DNA of 64,000 nucleotides from Alkalicoccus chagannorensis DSM 18086. GTDB lineage: Bacteria; Bacillota; Bacilli; Bacillales; Salisediminibacteriaceae. The stretch is from the NCBI RefSeq assembly GCF_000429725.1, contig NZ_AUCK01000001.1, forward strand, positions 310,001-374,000, read 5' to 3'. Positions 37,161 through 46,402 of the stretch are shown here, one piece after another (within the stretch, counting starts at the first letter, position 1; each line of letters opens with the position of its first letter). Made by a program: the position numbers and the translations under genes. A model generated the notes under the pieces. The model saw only the letters and a list, made by a program, of their open reading frames with translations, did not search any database and had not been told where the DNA came from.

Positions 37161-38336
37161 TTATCCGCTGCGTTGAGGAACACATCGGGACCAGAATCGA
37201 CGGAAACGTTCGATTGCTTCTTCCAGCTCTCTCATGCTGTACGCATAAGACAGACGGACGCCGCCTTCGCCAAAGTTTGAAAACGCGGTGCCGGGTACTA
37301 CGGCCAGTTCTTCTTGATCGAGCAGCTGCACAGCGAAGGCTTCGGAACTGAGTCCGCTGCTGCTGATATCCGGGAAGACGTAAAAAGCCCCCTCCGGCTC
37401 TACAACCGGCACACCGATGTCACGAAGAGAGTCAACCACAAATCTGCGGCGCTGTGCGTATTCTTTCCTCATCGCCTCCGGATCTCCGCTTCCCTTCGTC
37501 AGCGCTTCCAGCGCAGCAGCCTGAGAGACGGAAGATGCACAGCTGACATTATACTGATGTACTTTAATCATGTGTGATGCAATCCATGCTGGAGCGAAGA
37601 GAAATCCAATCCTCCACCCTGTCATGGAGTGCGATTTGCTCAGTCCGTTTATGACAATCGTTTTTTCCTTCATTTCCGGCAGCGAAGCAATGGATTCATG
37701 GGTACCATCATAGCGCAGTTCACTGTAAATTTCATCACAGATGACAAAGAGTTCTTTTTCTTTCAGTATACGGTGCAGCGCCTCCATCTCCTCCCGTTTC
37801 ATCACTCTGCCGGTAGGATTAGACGGATAAGGGAGCATCACAGCTTTCGTTTTATCGGTGATCAGTTCGTTCAAATGATCCGGCGTCAGCATAAACGAAG
37901 TGGCACGGGTATCAGCGTACACGACTTCTGCGCCGCACTGCCGCACGAGCGGTTCATAGGCCGGATATACCGGAGCGGGAATAATGACTTCATCACCCGG
38001 CTCCAGGATCGTCCGCATCGTCACATCCAATGCCTGCGAAGCGCCCACCGTGACGATGACTTCTGTATCAGAAGCGTAGTGAAGATCATATTTTTCAGCC
38101 AGCCAGGCTGCTGCCGCCGACCGCAGCTCCATCGTCCCTGCGTTGGCAGTATAAGTTGTTTTATTTTGGTCCACTGCGGACTTTGCCGCCTGTTTAATAT
38201 GTTCCGGGGTCGGAAAATCCGGCTGTCCGAGTGTCAGCTGCACAGCATCCGGATATGCCTGAACCTGGTTGAAAAATTGCCGTATACCGGAAATCTGAAG
38301 CCTCCGCACTTCAGAATTGATTTGTTCTTCCCTCAT
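37161..38336 (-). CDS. patA: Aminotransferase A, class I PLP-dependent
   Basis: 391 aa from ATG 38336 with AAGGAAG upstream. It is close to B. subtilis PatA over its length: LTLGQPDFPTPEHIK near residue 34, TVGASQALD near 96, PYPSNPTGRV near 169, DEIYSEL near 200 and the PLP lysine in GLSKSHSMTGWRIGF near 232. PatA-type enzymes transaminate aromatic and other amino acids, and in Bacillus are linked to the N-acetyl-diaminopimelate step of lysine synthesis. It is the third gene of a run after the esterase and membrane protein genes (gaps 14 and 33 bp). Confidence 0.9.
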   Translation of the reverse strand: MREEQINSEVRRLQISGIRQFFNQVQAYPDAVQLTLGQPDFPTPEHIKQAAKSAVDQNKTTYTANAGTMELRSAAAAWLAEKYDLHYASDTEVIVTVGASQALDVTMRTILEPGDEVIIPAPVYPAYEPLVRQCGAEVVYADTRATSFMLTPDHLNELITDKTKAVMLPYPSNPTGRVMKREEMEALHRILKEKELFVICDEIYSELRYDGTHESIASLPEMKEKTIVINGLSKSHSMTGWRIGFLFAPAWIASHMIKVHQYNVSCASSVSQAAALEALTKGSGDPEAMRKEYAQRRRFVVDSLRDIGVPVVEPEGAFYVFPDISSSGLSSEAFAVQLLDQEELAVVPGTAFSNFGEGGVRLSYAYSMRELEEAIERFRRFWSRCVPQRSG

Positions 38337-38369
38337 TCTGACACTTCCTTCGTTAATTATGTATCTTTG

Positions 38370-38888
38370 CTACGTCCACTGCTGGAACGAAGCGTAAAAG
38401 TAAAACGCATAGAGCAGCAGGGCAGGCGGAAAAACGTACCAGAACGCGCTGAATTTTTTCTGCTCGGTCTGCACGCCTGCAGCATGCCGGACCGGTCTGA
38501 CGGATAACAGAATCAGCGCTCCGCCATAGAGCACGAGCTGCAGCACATCAGGCGAAAACTGAAATGCCGTGCCACCCTCAGGAGCAATTCCGAGCGTGTC
38601 GAGCAGAATACCTGCAAGAACGGAAACGGTTTTGGCCAGAAGCAGGTAGCAGAACGACGCCATCGCAAGCCACCAGCCGAGAGGCTTCAGCAGCAGCAGC
38701 AGAATCCCGGCCGGGATAAACAAGAGAAACACAGCATCGCCGATCAAGACGGGAAGCAGTCCTTCCCGCAGACCAAATACAGCTGCAATATAAAAGTAGT
38801 AAATAAAATAAATAACAGCGAAAAGCAGGAGAGCCGCACCGGCAGCGCGGATCCCCCACTCCAGTTTGTCCTTATAACTCTGTTCCAT
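38370..38888 (-). CDS. Membrane protein of unknown function
   Basis: 172 aa from ATG 38888, with AAGGTG upstream. Four or five hydrophobic segments (about residues 15-38, 44-68, 70-95, 110-130 and 145-168) fill most of the protein. I recognise no family, catalytic motif or signal peptide. It lies between the esterase gene (14 bp before) and patA (33 bp after), so it is very likely part of that transcript. Confidence 0.65.
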   Translation of the reverse strand: MEQSYKDKLEWGIRAAGAALLLFAVIYFIYYFYIAAVFGLREGLLPVLIGDAVFLLFIPAGILLLLLKPLGWWLAMASFCYLLLAKTVSVLAGILLDTLGIAPEGGTAFQFSPDVLQLVLYGGALILLSVRPVRHAAGVQTEQKKFSAFWYVFPPALLLYAFYFYASFQQWT

Positions 38889-38902
38889 CCATCACCAACA
38901 CC

Positions 38903-40093
38903 TTATTCTGAACTGATAGCGTCCGCGCCGGATCTTCCGATAAGATAGGCGGCGATCGCGAAAGCTTCCGTCTGTTCCCGGGCACGCTCGATTCCTTGAG
39001 GCGTCTCCCTGACTGTCAACTCATACTCTTCATGGAATACGAGCTGATTCTCCTGCGATTGATTTAAAAAGGCTGAAGCTTCGCTCATCCCATTCCGGCC
39101 ACTCTGCATCACTTCATAAAAGGATACAAATCCGTGCATGACACCCTGGTACCGGGATGTTTTAACAGGCACACCGGCTTCGTGCAGACGTTCCGCGTAC
39201 TGCTCCCCCTCATCCCGAAGAGGATCAAATTCCGCGGTTACGATCAGTGCCGGCGGGAGATCTTCCAGGTTCTCGGCCTGCAGCGGAGAGGTGTAGGGAT
39301 GGGACCACATCCACTCTTCCGGTGTATAGGCATCTCTGGCACGGTACATGACGGAGCGTGACAGCAGATAATAGCCGGAATCATAAATATCCCTCGAAGC
39401 CAGCGGGATGTCCTGGAATGTCGTAAGTGGATACAGGAGCACCTGCGCTTCCAGATCCGGACCGTTCCTGTCCCTCGCCATCGCTGCCGTGACCGTCGCC
39501 AGATTTCCTCCGGCACTGTCCCCCATTACAGAAATTCTATCCGTATCCCCATTGAACGTATCGGCTTCTCTGTCTGCCCACTGCAGGGCAGAATAGCTGT
39601 CTTCTGCCGCCGCCGGGAAAACATGATCCGGTGCCAATCTGTATGCCGGAGCAATAACGATACTGTCTGTTTCCGTTGCAATAGAGCGGATCAGGTCATC
39701 GTGGGTATCAATGCTGCCGAACCCTTCAAGAAAAGCGCCGCCATGGTAATACATGACAATGGGAAAAGGTCCCTCTCCACGCGGTCGGTACATACGGGCA
39801 TCCACGCGGCCGCCGCCCTGTACAGGGATTTGAATATCTTCCTTCAGCATCGAAGGAGCTCCTCCGCTGGAACTGCCTCCGGACACAATTCTCGGTGGTG
39901 TAATATCAATATCAAGGTCGACAAGATTATTATTGATCGCGTGCAGGACAACCGCTGTTTTAGCTGGAAGACGTCCTTCTTCTGTAGACTGCCAGAAAAA
40001 AACAGCTGTTGCAACCGTAATAATCAGTAACCCTGTCGTCAGTGCACACGCAAGAAACACATTTCTGACCGCTGCTTTCAGCCATCTGCCCAT
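38903..40093 (-). CDS. HSL-type alpha/beta hydrolase (esterase/lipase), membrane-anchored
   Basis: 396 aa from ATG 40093 with GGAGG 8 bp upstream. An N-terminal membrane segment (ALTTGLLIITVATAVFF) suggests anchoring with the enzyme outside. The hydrolase domain has the HGGA oxyanion motif in MYYHGGAF near residue 117, nucleophile GDSAGGN near 192, Asp in TAEFDPLRDEG near 288 and His in GVMHGF near 318, which is the hormone-sensitive-lipase family order. It likely hydrolyses short acyl esters. It leads the unit with the membrane protein and patA. Confidence 0.88.
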   Translation of the reverse strand: MGRWLKAAVRNVFLACALTTGLLIITVATAVFFWQSTEEGRLPAKTAVVLHAINNNLVDLDIDITPPRIVSGGSSSGGAPSMLKEDIQIPVQGGGRVDARMYRPRGEGPFPIVMYYHGGAFLEGFGSIDTHDDLIRSIATETDSIVIAPAYRLAPDHVFPAAAEDSYSALQWADREADTFNGDTDRISVMGDSAGGNLATVTAAMARDRNGPDLEAQVLLYPLTTFQDIPLASRDIYDSGYYLLSRSVMYRARDAYTPEEWMWSHPYTSPLQAENLEDLPPALIVTAEFDPLRDEGEQYAERLHEAGVPVKTSRYQGVMHGFVSFYEVMQSGRNGMSEASAFLNQSQENQLVFHEEYELTVRETPQGIERAREQTEAFAIAAYLIGRSGADAISSE

Positions 40094-40257
40094 AATGAGA
40101 GCCTCCTGAACAAAAAGTGGTTTTATCTGATCCACCCCCGGGGTAAAGCCCCGTTGAGCAGAAATTACGTTATTTTCTGATTACTATTATACATCATTTC
40201 TGCTTCGTGCGAAGACATAGAAGTCTCATTTCTAAAAAATTGTGGGAGGATTGTGTA

Positions 40258-41946
40258 ATGACCTCAAATGTAAAACAACTCAACAGTCAGCTGCGCAGCA
40301 TGGATAATAAATCCTACCGCGCATTAAAATCGATACAGGGCACGTATGAGGAAGCTTCCGGCCGGAAGCTTCATATAGATTATGTACAGGGAGATCCGTT
40401 CGCAGCGCCAAGCAGAATTCGTGTATCGTTCCCGCTGTCGTCCACTCCGGTTGAAAGTAACCATTTTGACACGACTGCCAGACGAACGGCAGTAAAGCAC
40501 TATTTGACGTCATCCTTCGAGAAGACCCGCCGAAAACAACAGACATCGGTCGGAGGTACCGGAAAGAGCGGAATGGTCATGATCGATACGCCGGGACCGG
40601 AGATGCTGGACAGAAGTTCCGTTTATATAGATCAGGATCGTGTCGAATTCCGAATTTCATGCGGAATTCCTGCTAAAGGACGAAAAATTCTTGGCAAACA
40701 GGCTGCCCAGCTGCTTACCGAACTCATTCCTGAAACGGCCGAACAGACGCTTCGGGAACTGGACATGCACGGACTGCAGCGGATTATAAAGCTCGCGGAT
40801 GACCAAGTACTGCTCCGCCAGAAAATGAAGGAAAATAATCTCGTCGCTTTTGCTGCCGACGGGGCACTCCTTCCGAGGGAGAGCGGGGCCAGCTCCAAGC
40901 CGATGAAAGGCAGCGTCATCCCGTTTCAAAGTCCGGAAGCCTTTCGGTTCACCTTTTCCCTGTCTGATGGAAGCAGCATTTCCGGAATGGGTATCGAAAA
41001 AGGAGTCACATTGATTGTCGGAGGCGGCTATCACGGCAAAAGTACGCTCCTGCAGGCGTTCGAACATGGTGTTTATAATCACGAACCAGGAGACGGCAGA
41101 GAATATGTCCTGGCAGACGCGTCAGCGGTCAAGATACGGGCAGAGGACGGGCGCTCGATCCGGAATGTGAACATATCGCCTTTCATTAATGAACTCCCTA
41201 TGGGAAAGAAGACCGAAACGTTCACTTCTGCCGATGCGAGCGGAAGTACTTCACAAGCCGCAAATATTGTAGAAGCGATGGAAGCCGGCGCCTCGACCTT
41301 GTTTATTGACGAAGACACCAGCGCCACGAATTTTATGATACGGGATGCGCGGATGCAGAAGCTCGTCAGCCGGGATAAAGAGCCGATCACCCCGTTCATA
41401 GACCGCGTACGCCAGTTATTTGATGAAAAAGGGATTTCCACGATTCTCGTGCTCGGTGGATCGGGGGATTATTTCGACGTTGCCGACAGGGTGATTATGA
41501 TGGATGAGTACATTCCTTACGATGTGACCGAGAGAGCCGCCCAGCTGACGGACGAATTCAGGACGATTCGAAGCATGGAAGGAGAAGCTGCATTTCCCGG
41601 GAGCCTGGAACGTCCCTTCCATGCAGATGTCATTAATAAGAAACTGGACCAGAAAGGAAAAATTCAGGCAAGAGGTCTGCATCAAATATCGATTGGAAAA
41701 ACACCGCTCCCGCTCCACGATGTGGAGCAGCTCGTTTCTTCGAGTCAGACCGAAACGATTGCTGCTGTCTTGAAGTGGGCCGGAAAGCAGTCGCCCCGTC
41801 CGCTGACACAGCTGTTGGACGACTGCATGAACCTGATAGAAAAAGACGGCATTGACGCTGTTTCTCCTTTCCAGGGTCATCCAGGCAGCCTTGCTATGCC
41901 GAGACGGTATGAAATCGCAGCAGCACTGAATCGAATAAGATCCTGA
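40258..41946 (+). CDS. ABC-class ATPase (P-loop, ABC_ATPase family)
   Basis: 562 aa from ATG 40258, with GGAGG 8 bp upstream; the frame before it has no RBS. The family is known from bacteria and from trypanosome RNA-editing factor MRB1590, but the bacterial role is unknown. An N-terminal region of about 230 residues precedes the ATPase domain: Walker A VGGGYHGKST near residue 257, a signature-like SGSTSQAANIVEAME near 325 and Walker B STLFIDEDTSATNFMI near 343, then a VLVLGGSGDYFDVAD switch-like block. No membrane domain is present. It is a single gene with a terminator. Confidence 0.85.
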   Translation: MTSNVKQLNSQLRSMDNKSYRALKSIQGTYEEASGRKLHIDYVQGDPFAAPSRIRVSFPLSSTPVESNHFDTTARRTAVKHYLTSSFEKTRRKQQTSVGGTGKSGMVMIDTPGPEMLDRSSVYIDQDRVEFRISCGIPAKGRKILGKQAAQLLTELIPETAEQTLRELDMHGLQRIIKLADDQVLLRQKMKENNLVAFAADGALLPRESGASSKPMKGSVIPFQSPEAFRFTFSLSDGSSISGMGIEKGVTLIVGGGYHGKSTLLQAFEHGVYNHEPGDGREYVLADASAVKIRAEDGRSIRNVNISPFINELPMGKKTETFTSADASGSTSQAANIVEAMEAGASTLFIDEDTSATNFMIRDARMQKLVSRDKEPITPFIDRVRQLFDEKGISTILVLGGSGDYFDVADRVIMMDEYIPYDVTERAAQLTDEFRTIRSMEGEAAFPGSLERPFHADVINKKLDQKGKIQARGLHQISIGKTPLPLHDVEQLVSSSQTETIAAVLKWAGKQSPRPLTQLLDDCMNLIEKDGIDAVSPFQGHPGSLAMPRRYEIAAALNRIRS

Positions 41947-41980
41947 CGGGTCCTCCGCAGCAGGAGCATCCCGACAGCGA

Positions 41981-42015
41981 AAAGCCGCGCCGGAGGAAAT
42001 GTCCGGCGCGGCTTT
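41981..42015 (+). terminator. Terminator after the ABC-class ATPase gene
   Basis: AAAGCCGCGCCGGA and its complement form a 14-bp stem around a 7-nt loop, ending in TTTGT. It may also serve the convergent msrAB unit. Confidence 0.75.
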
Positions 42016-42106
42016 GTCTACGGATGTAAAGCCCATCTTAAAGCGCGCCTTCTGCCAGGAACAGCCGCCGGACCTTCGATTGTCAACCTATATTGGCAGC
42101 GTGCCG

Positions 42107-42538
42107 TTATGCTTTGTTCTTTACTTGTTCTATATAACTGCCGTACCCTGCTTCCGACATTTCTTCCAGCGGAATAAAGCGCAGCGAAGCTGAATTGATG
42201 CAGTAACGCAGTCCACCCGGGGGAGGTCCATCAGGAAATACATGCCCCAGATGCGAATCGGCTTCTGCGCTGCGCACTTCCGTTCTTACCATGAAATGCG
42301 TGGTGTCTGTGTGCTCGGTGACAGCTTTTTCGGATACTGGTTTCGTAAAAGACGGCCATCCACAGTTGGATTCAAATTTATCAGAAGATGCAAATAAAGG
42401 CTCTCCTGATACAATATCTACATAGAGGCCGTCCTCAAAGAAATCCCAAAGCGGGTTTTGAAAAGGCGGTTCTGTTGCGTCCTGCTGGGTTACCTTATAC
42501 TGAACGTCATTCAAATGATCTTTGCTGTAGCTCGTCAT
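42107..42538 (-). CDS. msrB: Peptide-methionine (R)-S-oxide reductase
   Basis: 143 aa. It reduces the R epimer of methionine sulfoxide in proteins. [20 protein letters not shown] near residue 45, the [19 protein letters not shown] block and catalytic Cys in [12 protein letters not shown] near 113 identify MsrB. The zinc-binding CxxC pairs of some MsrBs are absent, as in B. subtilis MsrB. Its ATG overlaps the msrA stop by 4 bp (ATGA), so the two are translationally coupled. Confidence 0.95.
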   Translation of the reverse strand: MTSYSKDHLNDVQYKVTQQDATEPPFQNPLWDFFEDGLYVDIVSGEPLFASSDKFESNCGWPSFTKPVSEKAVTEHTDTTHFMVRTEVRSAEADSHLGHVFPDGPPPGGLRYCINSASLRFIPLEEMSEAGYGSYIEQVKNKA

Positions 42539-43062
42539 GACTGATTCTCCTTCCAGTATTTATTAATAAAGCCGGCTCGGCCGCTTCCGTGGTAATACAT
42601 TTTATAATGCATCGGATTTTTGAGGTGATAGCGCTGATGATAATCTTCAGCCGGGTAAAACGTTTCTGCAGGCAGAATTTTTGTCACGATCGGCTGCTGG
42701 AACGGACCGTTCTCATTGAGTTCTTTTTTCGACTTTTCAGCGGCTTCCTTCTGTTCTTCGTCTGCGACAAAAATGGCTGTCGTATAGGATCCCCCCCGGT
42801 CGTGAAATTGTCCACCCGGGTCTGTCGGATCAATCTGCTGCCAGAACAGCTGAAGCAGATAGTGATAACTTATGAGTTCCGGATCATATGTGATTTCAAC
42901 AGCTTCCACGTGTCCCGTTGTCTCGGAGCATACCTCTTCATACGTCGGATTCTCCGTTTTACCACCGGTATATCCCGATACCACAGAGTGAATGCCGGGG
43001 GTCTCTTCGAACGGACGGACCATGCACCAGAAACAGCCCCCTGCGAATACAGCCTTTTTCAT
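42535..43062 (-). CDS. msrA: Peptide-methionine (S)-S-oxide reductase
   Basis: 175 aa from ATG 43062 with AAGGAGG about 11 bp upstream. It reduces the S epimer of methionine sulfoxide. The active-site motif GGCFWCM lies at residues 8-14, followed by the conserved [17 protein letters not shown] block and the [16 protein letters not shown] block. Length and motifs are standard. It leads the msrAB pair. Confidence 0.96.
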   Translation of the reverse strand: MKKAVFAGGCFWCMVRPFEETPGIHSVVSGYTGGKTENPTYEEVCSETTGHVEAVEITYDPELISYHYLLQLFWQQIDPTDPGGQFHDRGGSYTTAIFVADEEQKEAAEKSKKELNENGPFQQPIVTKILPAETFYPAEDYHQRYHLKNPMHYKMYYHGSGRAGFINKYWKENQS

Positions 43063-43138
43063 AAATCAGCATTCCTCCTTCAGTTTGTACCTGTAGTTTA
43101 TCATTGAAGAAGGAGATCCAGAAAACAAAACGATTATA

Positions 43139-43167
43139 TTGAATTTTCCGACTATTGCTGGTATGGT
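43139..43167 (+). promoter_or_regulatory. Promoter of the small zinc-ribbon gene
   Basis: TTGAAT (43139-43144) and TATGGT (43162-43167) are 17 bp apart, followed after 20 bp by the start codon. It is divergent from msrA. Confidence 0.5.
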
Positions 43168-43187
43168 AGTAAAAAGGAGGCGGTACA

Positions 43188-43379
43188 ATGAGATCCACCT
43201 GCCCTGAGTGCAATTCTCATTTATACTCTCACCGTTGGCAGACCATCAGCACAGAACGGGACGGCAGCGGGACCTTATACATTTACCGCGCTGTCCGGTG
43301 CAGCAGTTCGACCTGTTCTTTTCATGAGACAGCGCTGGAGAAAGAACAGCGCTGGGAATCGCAGAGCACCGCTCACTGA
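43188..43379 (+). CDS. Small zinc-ribbon protein, 63 aa
   Basis: Starts at ATG 43188 with a strong GGAGG 7 bp upstream and its own promoter. Two cysteine pairs, CPEC at residue 5 and CSSSTC near 38, suggest a zinc ribbon. The middle is basic and aromatic (HRWQTISTERDGSG), and the C-terminus is charged. There is no membrane segment. I recognise no named family; similar small proteins often bind nucleic acid or larger partners. The good RBS and cysteine spacing argue that it is a real gene. Confidence 0.65.
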   Translation: MRSTCPECNSHLYSHRWQTISTERDGSGTLYIYRAVRCSSSTCSFHETALEKEQRWESQSTAH

Positions 43380-43514
43380 CAGGCTCTCGATTGTCCGTCC
43401 CTGCTGCATGGAGTTCCTTGCATAAGTGTGATAACAATCAGCCCGCAGAACGAGCCTGGCTGTCAGAAAGTGTCTTTCCAACAGCCAGACGGCAGACAAT
43501 TCGAACGCCTCTGC

Positions 43515-43556
43515 AAAAAACCACGCTGGAAGCAGTATCTTCCACCGTGGTTTTTT
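43515..43556. terminator. Bidirectional terminator
   Basis: AAAAAACCACG and CGTGGTTTTTT enclose TGGAAG/CTTCCA, with A and T runs on both sides. It lies between the zinc-ribbon gene and the convergent fumC-dipeptidase unit. The 43380-43514 stretch shows no gene. Confidence 0.8.
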
Positions 43557-43669
43557 GTTTGTAAGCCGATCAGCATTCGGTATTCTTCTCCTGCCGGAAC
43601 GTTGACGAAGGTTGAGCTTCCGTCCCCTCGAATGAATTCGTTCAACACGAACTTTTGACTTCATCGGCT

Positions 43670-44608
43670 TTATGACGAAAAGTGTTTTTTTATGAACTGA
43701 ATGGCATTCCCATATTTAATTTTCGCCGTATCCGCATCTTCCAGCACTCCTTCGAGCTGGTGAATGAGGTTCGGATACTCAGAAGCATCACTCAGCTCAG
43801 GAATTTTCGTTTCGATGCCGTCGAAATCAGATCCTAGAGCCAGAATGTCTGCGCCTCCGGCATGATGGACAGCCTGAATGTGTTCAATCAGTCCCTGGAT
43901 CGATGCTTCTTCTTCGATATCAGCAGTGAAGGGCGGATTAAAGACCATACCCATGAGTCCTCCGCGTTCGATCAGAGCCTGGATCTGATCATCATTCAAG
44001 TTTCTTCTATGCCCGCACACAGCGTATACATTTGAATGTGTAGCAACTGGATAGTCAGCTTCGATAATCACATCATCAAATGCCTGAAGCGACAAGTGTG
44101 AAACATCTGTCCAGACACCGTGCTTGTTGTTCTCCCGGACGACTTCCATTCCCCATTCCGTCAGTCCGCCGCCGCGCGGTTCACCGATGCCGTCAGCAGT
44201 CAGGTTCGCATTATTCCACGTCAGTCCCATCGATAAAACACCTGCTCGGTAAAACCAACGAAGTTTTTCTGGATCATTCCCGAATGCATCCGCCCCTTCC
44301 AACGTCAGGACAGCGCCGATCTGATTCTCTTCCAGCGTCAGAATCTGCTCCCAGCTGGTGATGTGAACCACCTGCTCGTGGGGTTCCAGTACTTTTTTAT
44401 GAAACAGATCCACCTGTTCCGCAGCATGCTCAAACTTTTTATCAAATGGAATATCGGGCTCAACGAAGACAGCGAAAAGCTGTACCTGCACCCCGCCCTG
44501 CTGCAGCTTTTCCAGGTTTACGTCCAGTTCCGGCGAATCTGTGAATGAAAGGGACGGGTCCATTTGCAAGCGCAGCAGAGCATCACAATGAAGATCAAAA
44601 ATACCCAC
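43670..44608 (-). CDS. Membrane dipeptidase (peptidase family M19)
   Basis: 312 aa from GTG 44608, with AAGGGG 9 bp upstream inside the end of fumC. M19 enzymes are zinc metallopeptidases of the renal dipeptidase type that cleave dipeptides, often with D residues. Metal ligands are seen in DLHCD at the N-terminus (HxD), Glu in LTLEGADAF near 102, His in ATHSNVYAVCGHRRN near 185-200 and Asp in ALGSDFDGI near 255. No signal peptide is present, so it is likely cytoplasmic despite the family name. It follows fumC by 3 bp. Confidence 0.9.
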   Translation of the reverse strand: MGIFDLHCDALLRLQMDPSLSFTDSPELDVNLEKLQQGGVQVQLFAVFVEPDIPFDKKFEHAAEQVDLFHKKVLEPHEQVVHITSWEQILTLEENQIGAVLTLEGADAFGNDPEKLRWFYRAGVLSMGLTWNNANLTADGIGEPRGGGLTEWGMEVVRENNKHGVWTDVSHLSLQAFDDVIIEADYPVATHSNVYAVCGHRRNLNDDQIQALIERGGLMGMVFNPPFTADIEEEASIQGLIEHIQAVHHAGGADILALGSDFDGIETKIPELSDASEYPNLIHQLEGVLEDADTAKIKYGNAIQFIKKHFSS

Positions 44609-44611
44609 GGA

Positions 44612-46003
44612 TTAATTCCCCTTTGGTCTTACCATATTTTCGAGATCGATATATTCGTCGAACTGTTCCTCTGTTAAGTACCCCAGCTCCACGGCAGTTT
44701 CTTTCAGCGTTGAATTTTTCTCAAACGCCGTTTTCGCGATGGTTGCGGCCTTCTCATAGCCGATATGCGGGTTCAGCGCGGTCACGAGCATGAGCGAGTT
44801 TTTCACGTGCTTATTGATGATCTCCTCATTGACTTCGATACCTTCGGCGCACTTGTCGTTAAACGACACCATCGCATCAGAAAGCAGTCGGATGGACTGT
44901 AGGAAGTTATAGATGATTACCGGTTTGTATACATTGAGTTCAAAGTTCCCTTGACTCGCTGCAAAACCGATGGAAGCGTCATTTCCCATCACCTGGGAGG
45001 CTACCATTGTTAAGGCTTCAGACTGAGTAGGATTGACTTTCCCTGGCATAATAGAACTTCCAGGTTCGTTGGCCGGGATCGTAATTTCACCAATACCGGA
45101 GCGTGGACCACTTGCAAGCCAGCGCACGTCGTTGCCGATTTTCATTAAATCAGCTGCAAGCCCCTTTAATGCCCCATGAACATAGACGATTTCATCGTGG
45201 CTTGTTAATGCATGGAACTTGTTCTCAGAGGAATGGAACGTGACACCGGTGATCCGTGAAATTTCCTCCGCTGTCATGCTGCCGAAATCCGGGTGGGCGT
45301 TAATACCGGTACCCACTGCCGTGCCCCCGATAGCGAGGTTACGCAGCTGTTCTGCTGACTGACCGATCATTTCTTCCGACTTTCTCAACATATGGACCCA
45401 GCCGCTCATTTCCTGGCCGAGTGTCAGCGGCGTCGCATCCTGAAGATGGGTACGGCCGATTTTAATAACGTCATCAAATTGTGCCGCCTTGGATTCAAAC
45501 GTGCTGCGGAGCTTCTGCAGGGACGGCAGCAGAGTTTCATGCACTTCTTTCAGTGCTGCAATATGCATGGCCGTCGGGAAAGTATCGTTGGAACTCTGCG
45601 ACTGGTTCACGTCATCATTCGGATGAATACGCAGCTCTGACTGCTCCTGTTCAAAATGCTCGTTGCTGCGGAAAGCCACGACCTCGTTCATGTTCATATT
45701 GGACTGCGTACCGCTTCCGGTCTGCCATACTACAAGCGGAAAGTGTTCGTAGCTTCGTGATTCCCGCACCTCGCGGCAGACACGCTGGATCATGTCCGCC
45801 TTAGTCTCATCCATGCTGCCTAGCCGCTGGTTCGCTGCTGCGCAGGCTTCTTTCAGGATGGAAAAAGCATCAGTCACCTCTCGCGGCATAACCTCTTCTC
45901 CGATCTTGAAGTTCTCCCTGCTGCGCTGCGTCTGTGCGCCCCACCATTTATCAGCGGGAACCTGCACTTCTCCCAGCGTGTCTTTCTCTGTACGGTAATT
46001 CAT
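44612..46003 (-). CDS. fumC: Fumarate hydratase, class II
   Basis: 463 aa from ATG 46003 with AAGGAGG 8 bp upstream. It interconverts fumarate and malate in the TCA cycle. Markers are [12 protein letters not shown] near residue 97, the [17 protein letters not shown]-like segment (here [17 protein letters not shown]) near 182 and the fumarase/aspartase signature [13 protein letters not shown] near 316. Length is standard. The M19 dipeptidase gene follows with a 3-bp gap in one transcript. Confidence 0.96.
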   Translation of the reverse strand: MNYRTEKDTLGEVQVPADKWWGAQTQRSRENFKIGEEVMPREVTDAFSILKEACAAANQRLGSMDETKADMIQRVCREVRESRSYEHFPLVVWQTGSGTQSNMNMNEVVAFRSNEHFEQEQSELRIHPNDDVNQSQSSNDTFPTAMHIAALKEVHETLLPSLQKLRSTFESKAAQFDDVIKIGRTHLQDATPLTLGQEMSGWVHMLRKSEEMIGQSAEQLRNLAIGGTAVGTGINAHPDFGSMTAEEISRITGVTFHSSENKFHALTSHDEIVYVHGALKGLAADLMKIGNDVRWLASGPRSGIGEITIPANEPGSSIMPGKVNPTQSEALTMVASQVMGNDASIGFAASQGNFELNVYKPVIIYNFLQSIRLLSDAMVSFNDKCAEGIEVNEEIINKHVKNSLMLVTALNPHIGYEKAATIAKTAFEKNSTLKETAVELGYLTEEQFDEYIDLENMVRPKGN

Positions 46004-46124
46004 ACAACATCCTCCTTCGTAGCGGCCTATGTAGTTTGAAATGGTTTACATACTCTTCTATTTTAACAGAAAGCTGTGAAAAATTGAAAATATCTTGCGG
46101 GGAAGCGGTCAAAAAAGAAATGCA

Positions 46125-46152
46125 GACCGAAAGCGCGGAGCGTCTTTTGGTC
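46125..46152 (+). repeat. Dispersed repeat family 2, copy 3 (fragment)
   Basis: GACCGAAA and TTTTGGTC enclose GCGCGGAGCGTC, matching the first hairpin of the copies at 27.75 and 56.44 kb. The downstream part has diverged. It lies in the divergent fumC-acsA interval, where the rest (46004-46335) shows no gene. Confidence 0.5.
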
Positions 46153-46335
46153 GGGGATCAAAAGGGGAAGCCTGTCGCGGTCCTTTCCACTTATAATATG
46201 AACGACAGATCGTCTCTATCCAGCACGGGTCCGGATTGAAACCGCTGTCGAGAATGCACGCATTTCTCGTGCAGTAGCCTACTTGTCGAACGGTCAGCCT
46301 GCCAGGGGGGGACCTCGGTAATTTGAATATTACGA

Positions 46336-46365
46336 TTGAATTTTCTGAACAAGGTGAGGTATGAT
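46336..46365 (+). promoter_or_regulatory. Promoter of acsA
   Basis: TTGAAT (46336-46341) and TATGAT (46360-46365) with an 18-bp spacer, 37 bp before the acsA start. Confidence 0.6.
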
Positions 46366-46402
46366 GATATTGTAGGTTTTAACATTTATTGGAGGTGTCC
46401 GC

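Noticed and set aside
42107-42538. MsrB lacking the zinc CxxC pairs
   Set aside because: Zinc-free MsrB is normal in Bacillus; the catalytic Cys is present.
43463-43648. Minus-strand open frame of about 61 codons starting near 43648
   Set aside because: The first 35 codons look protein-like, but there is no RBS and the frame runs through a strong bidirectional terminator.
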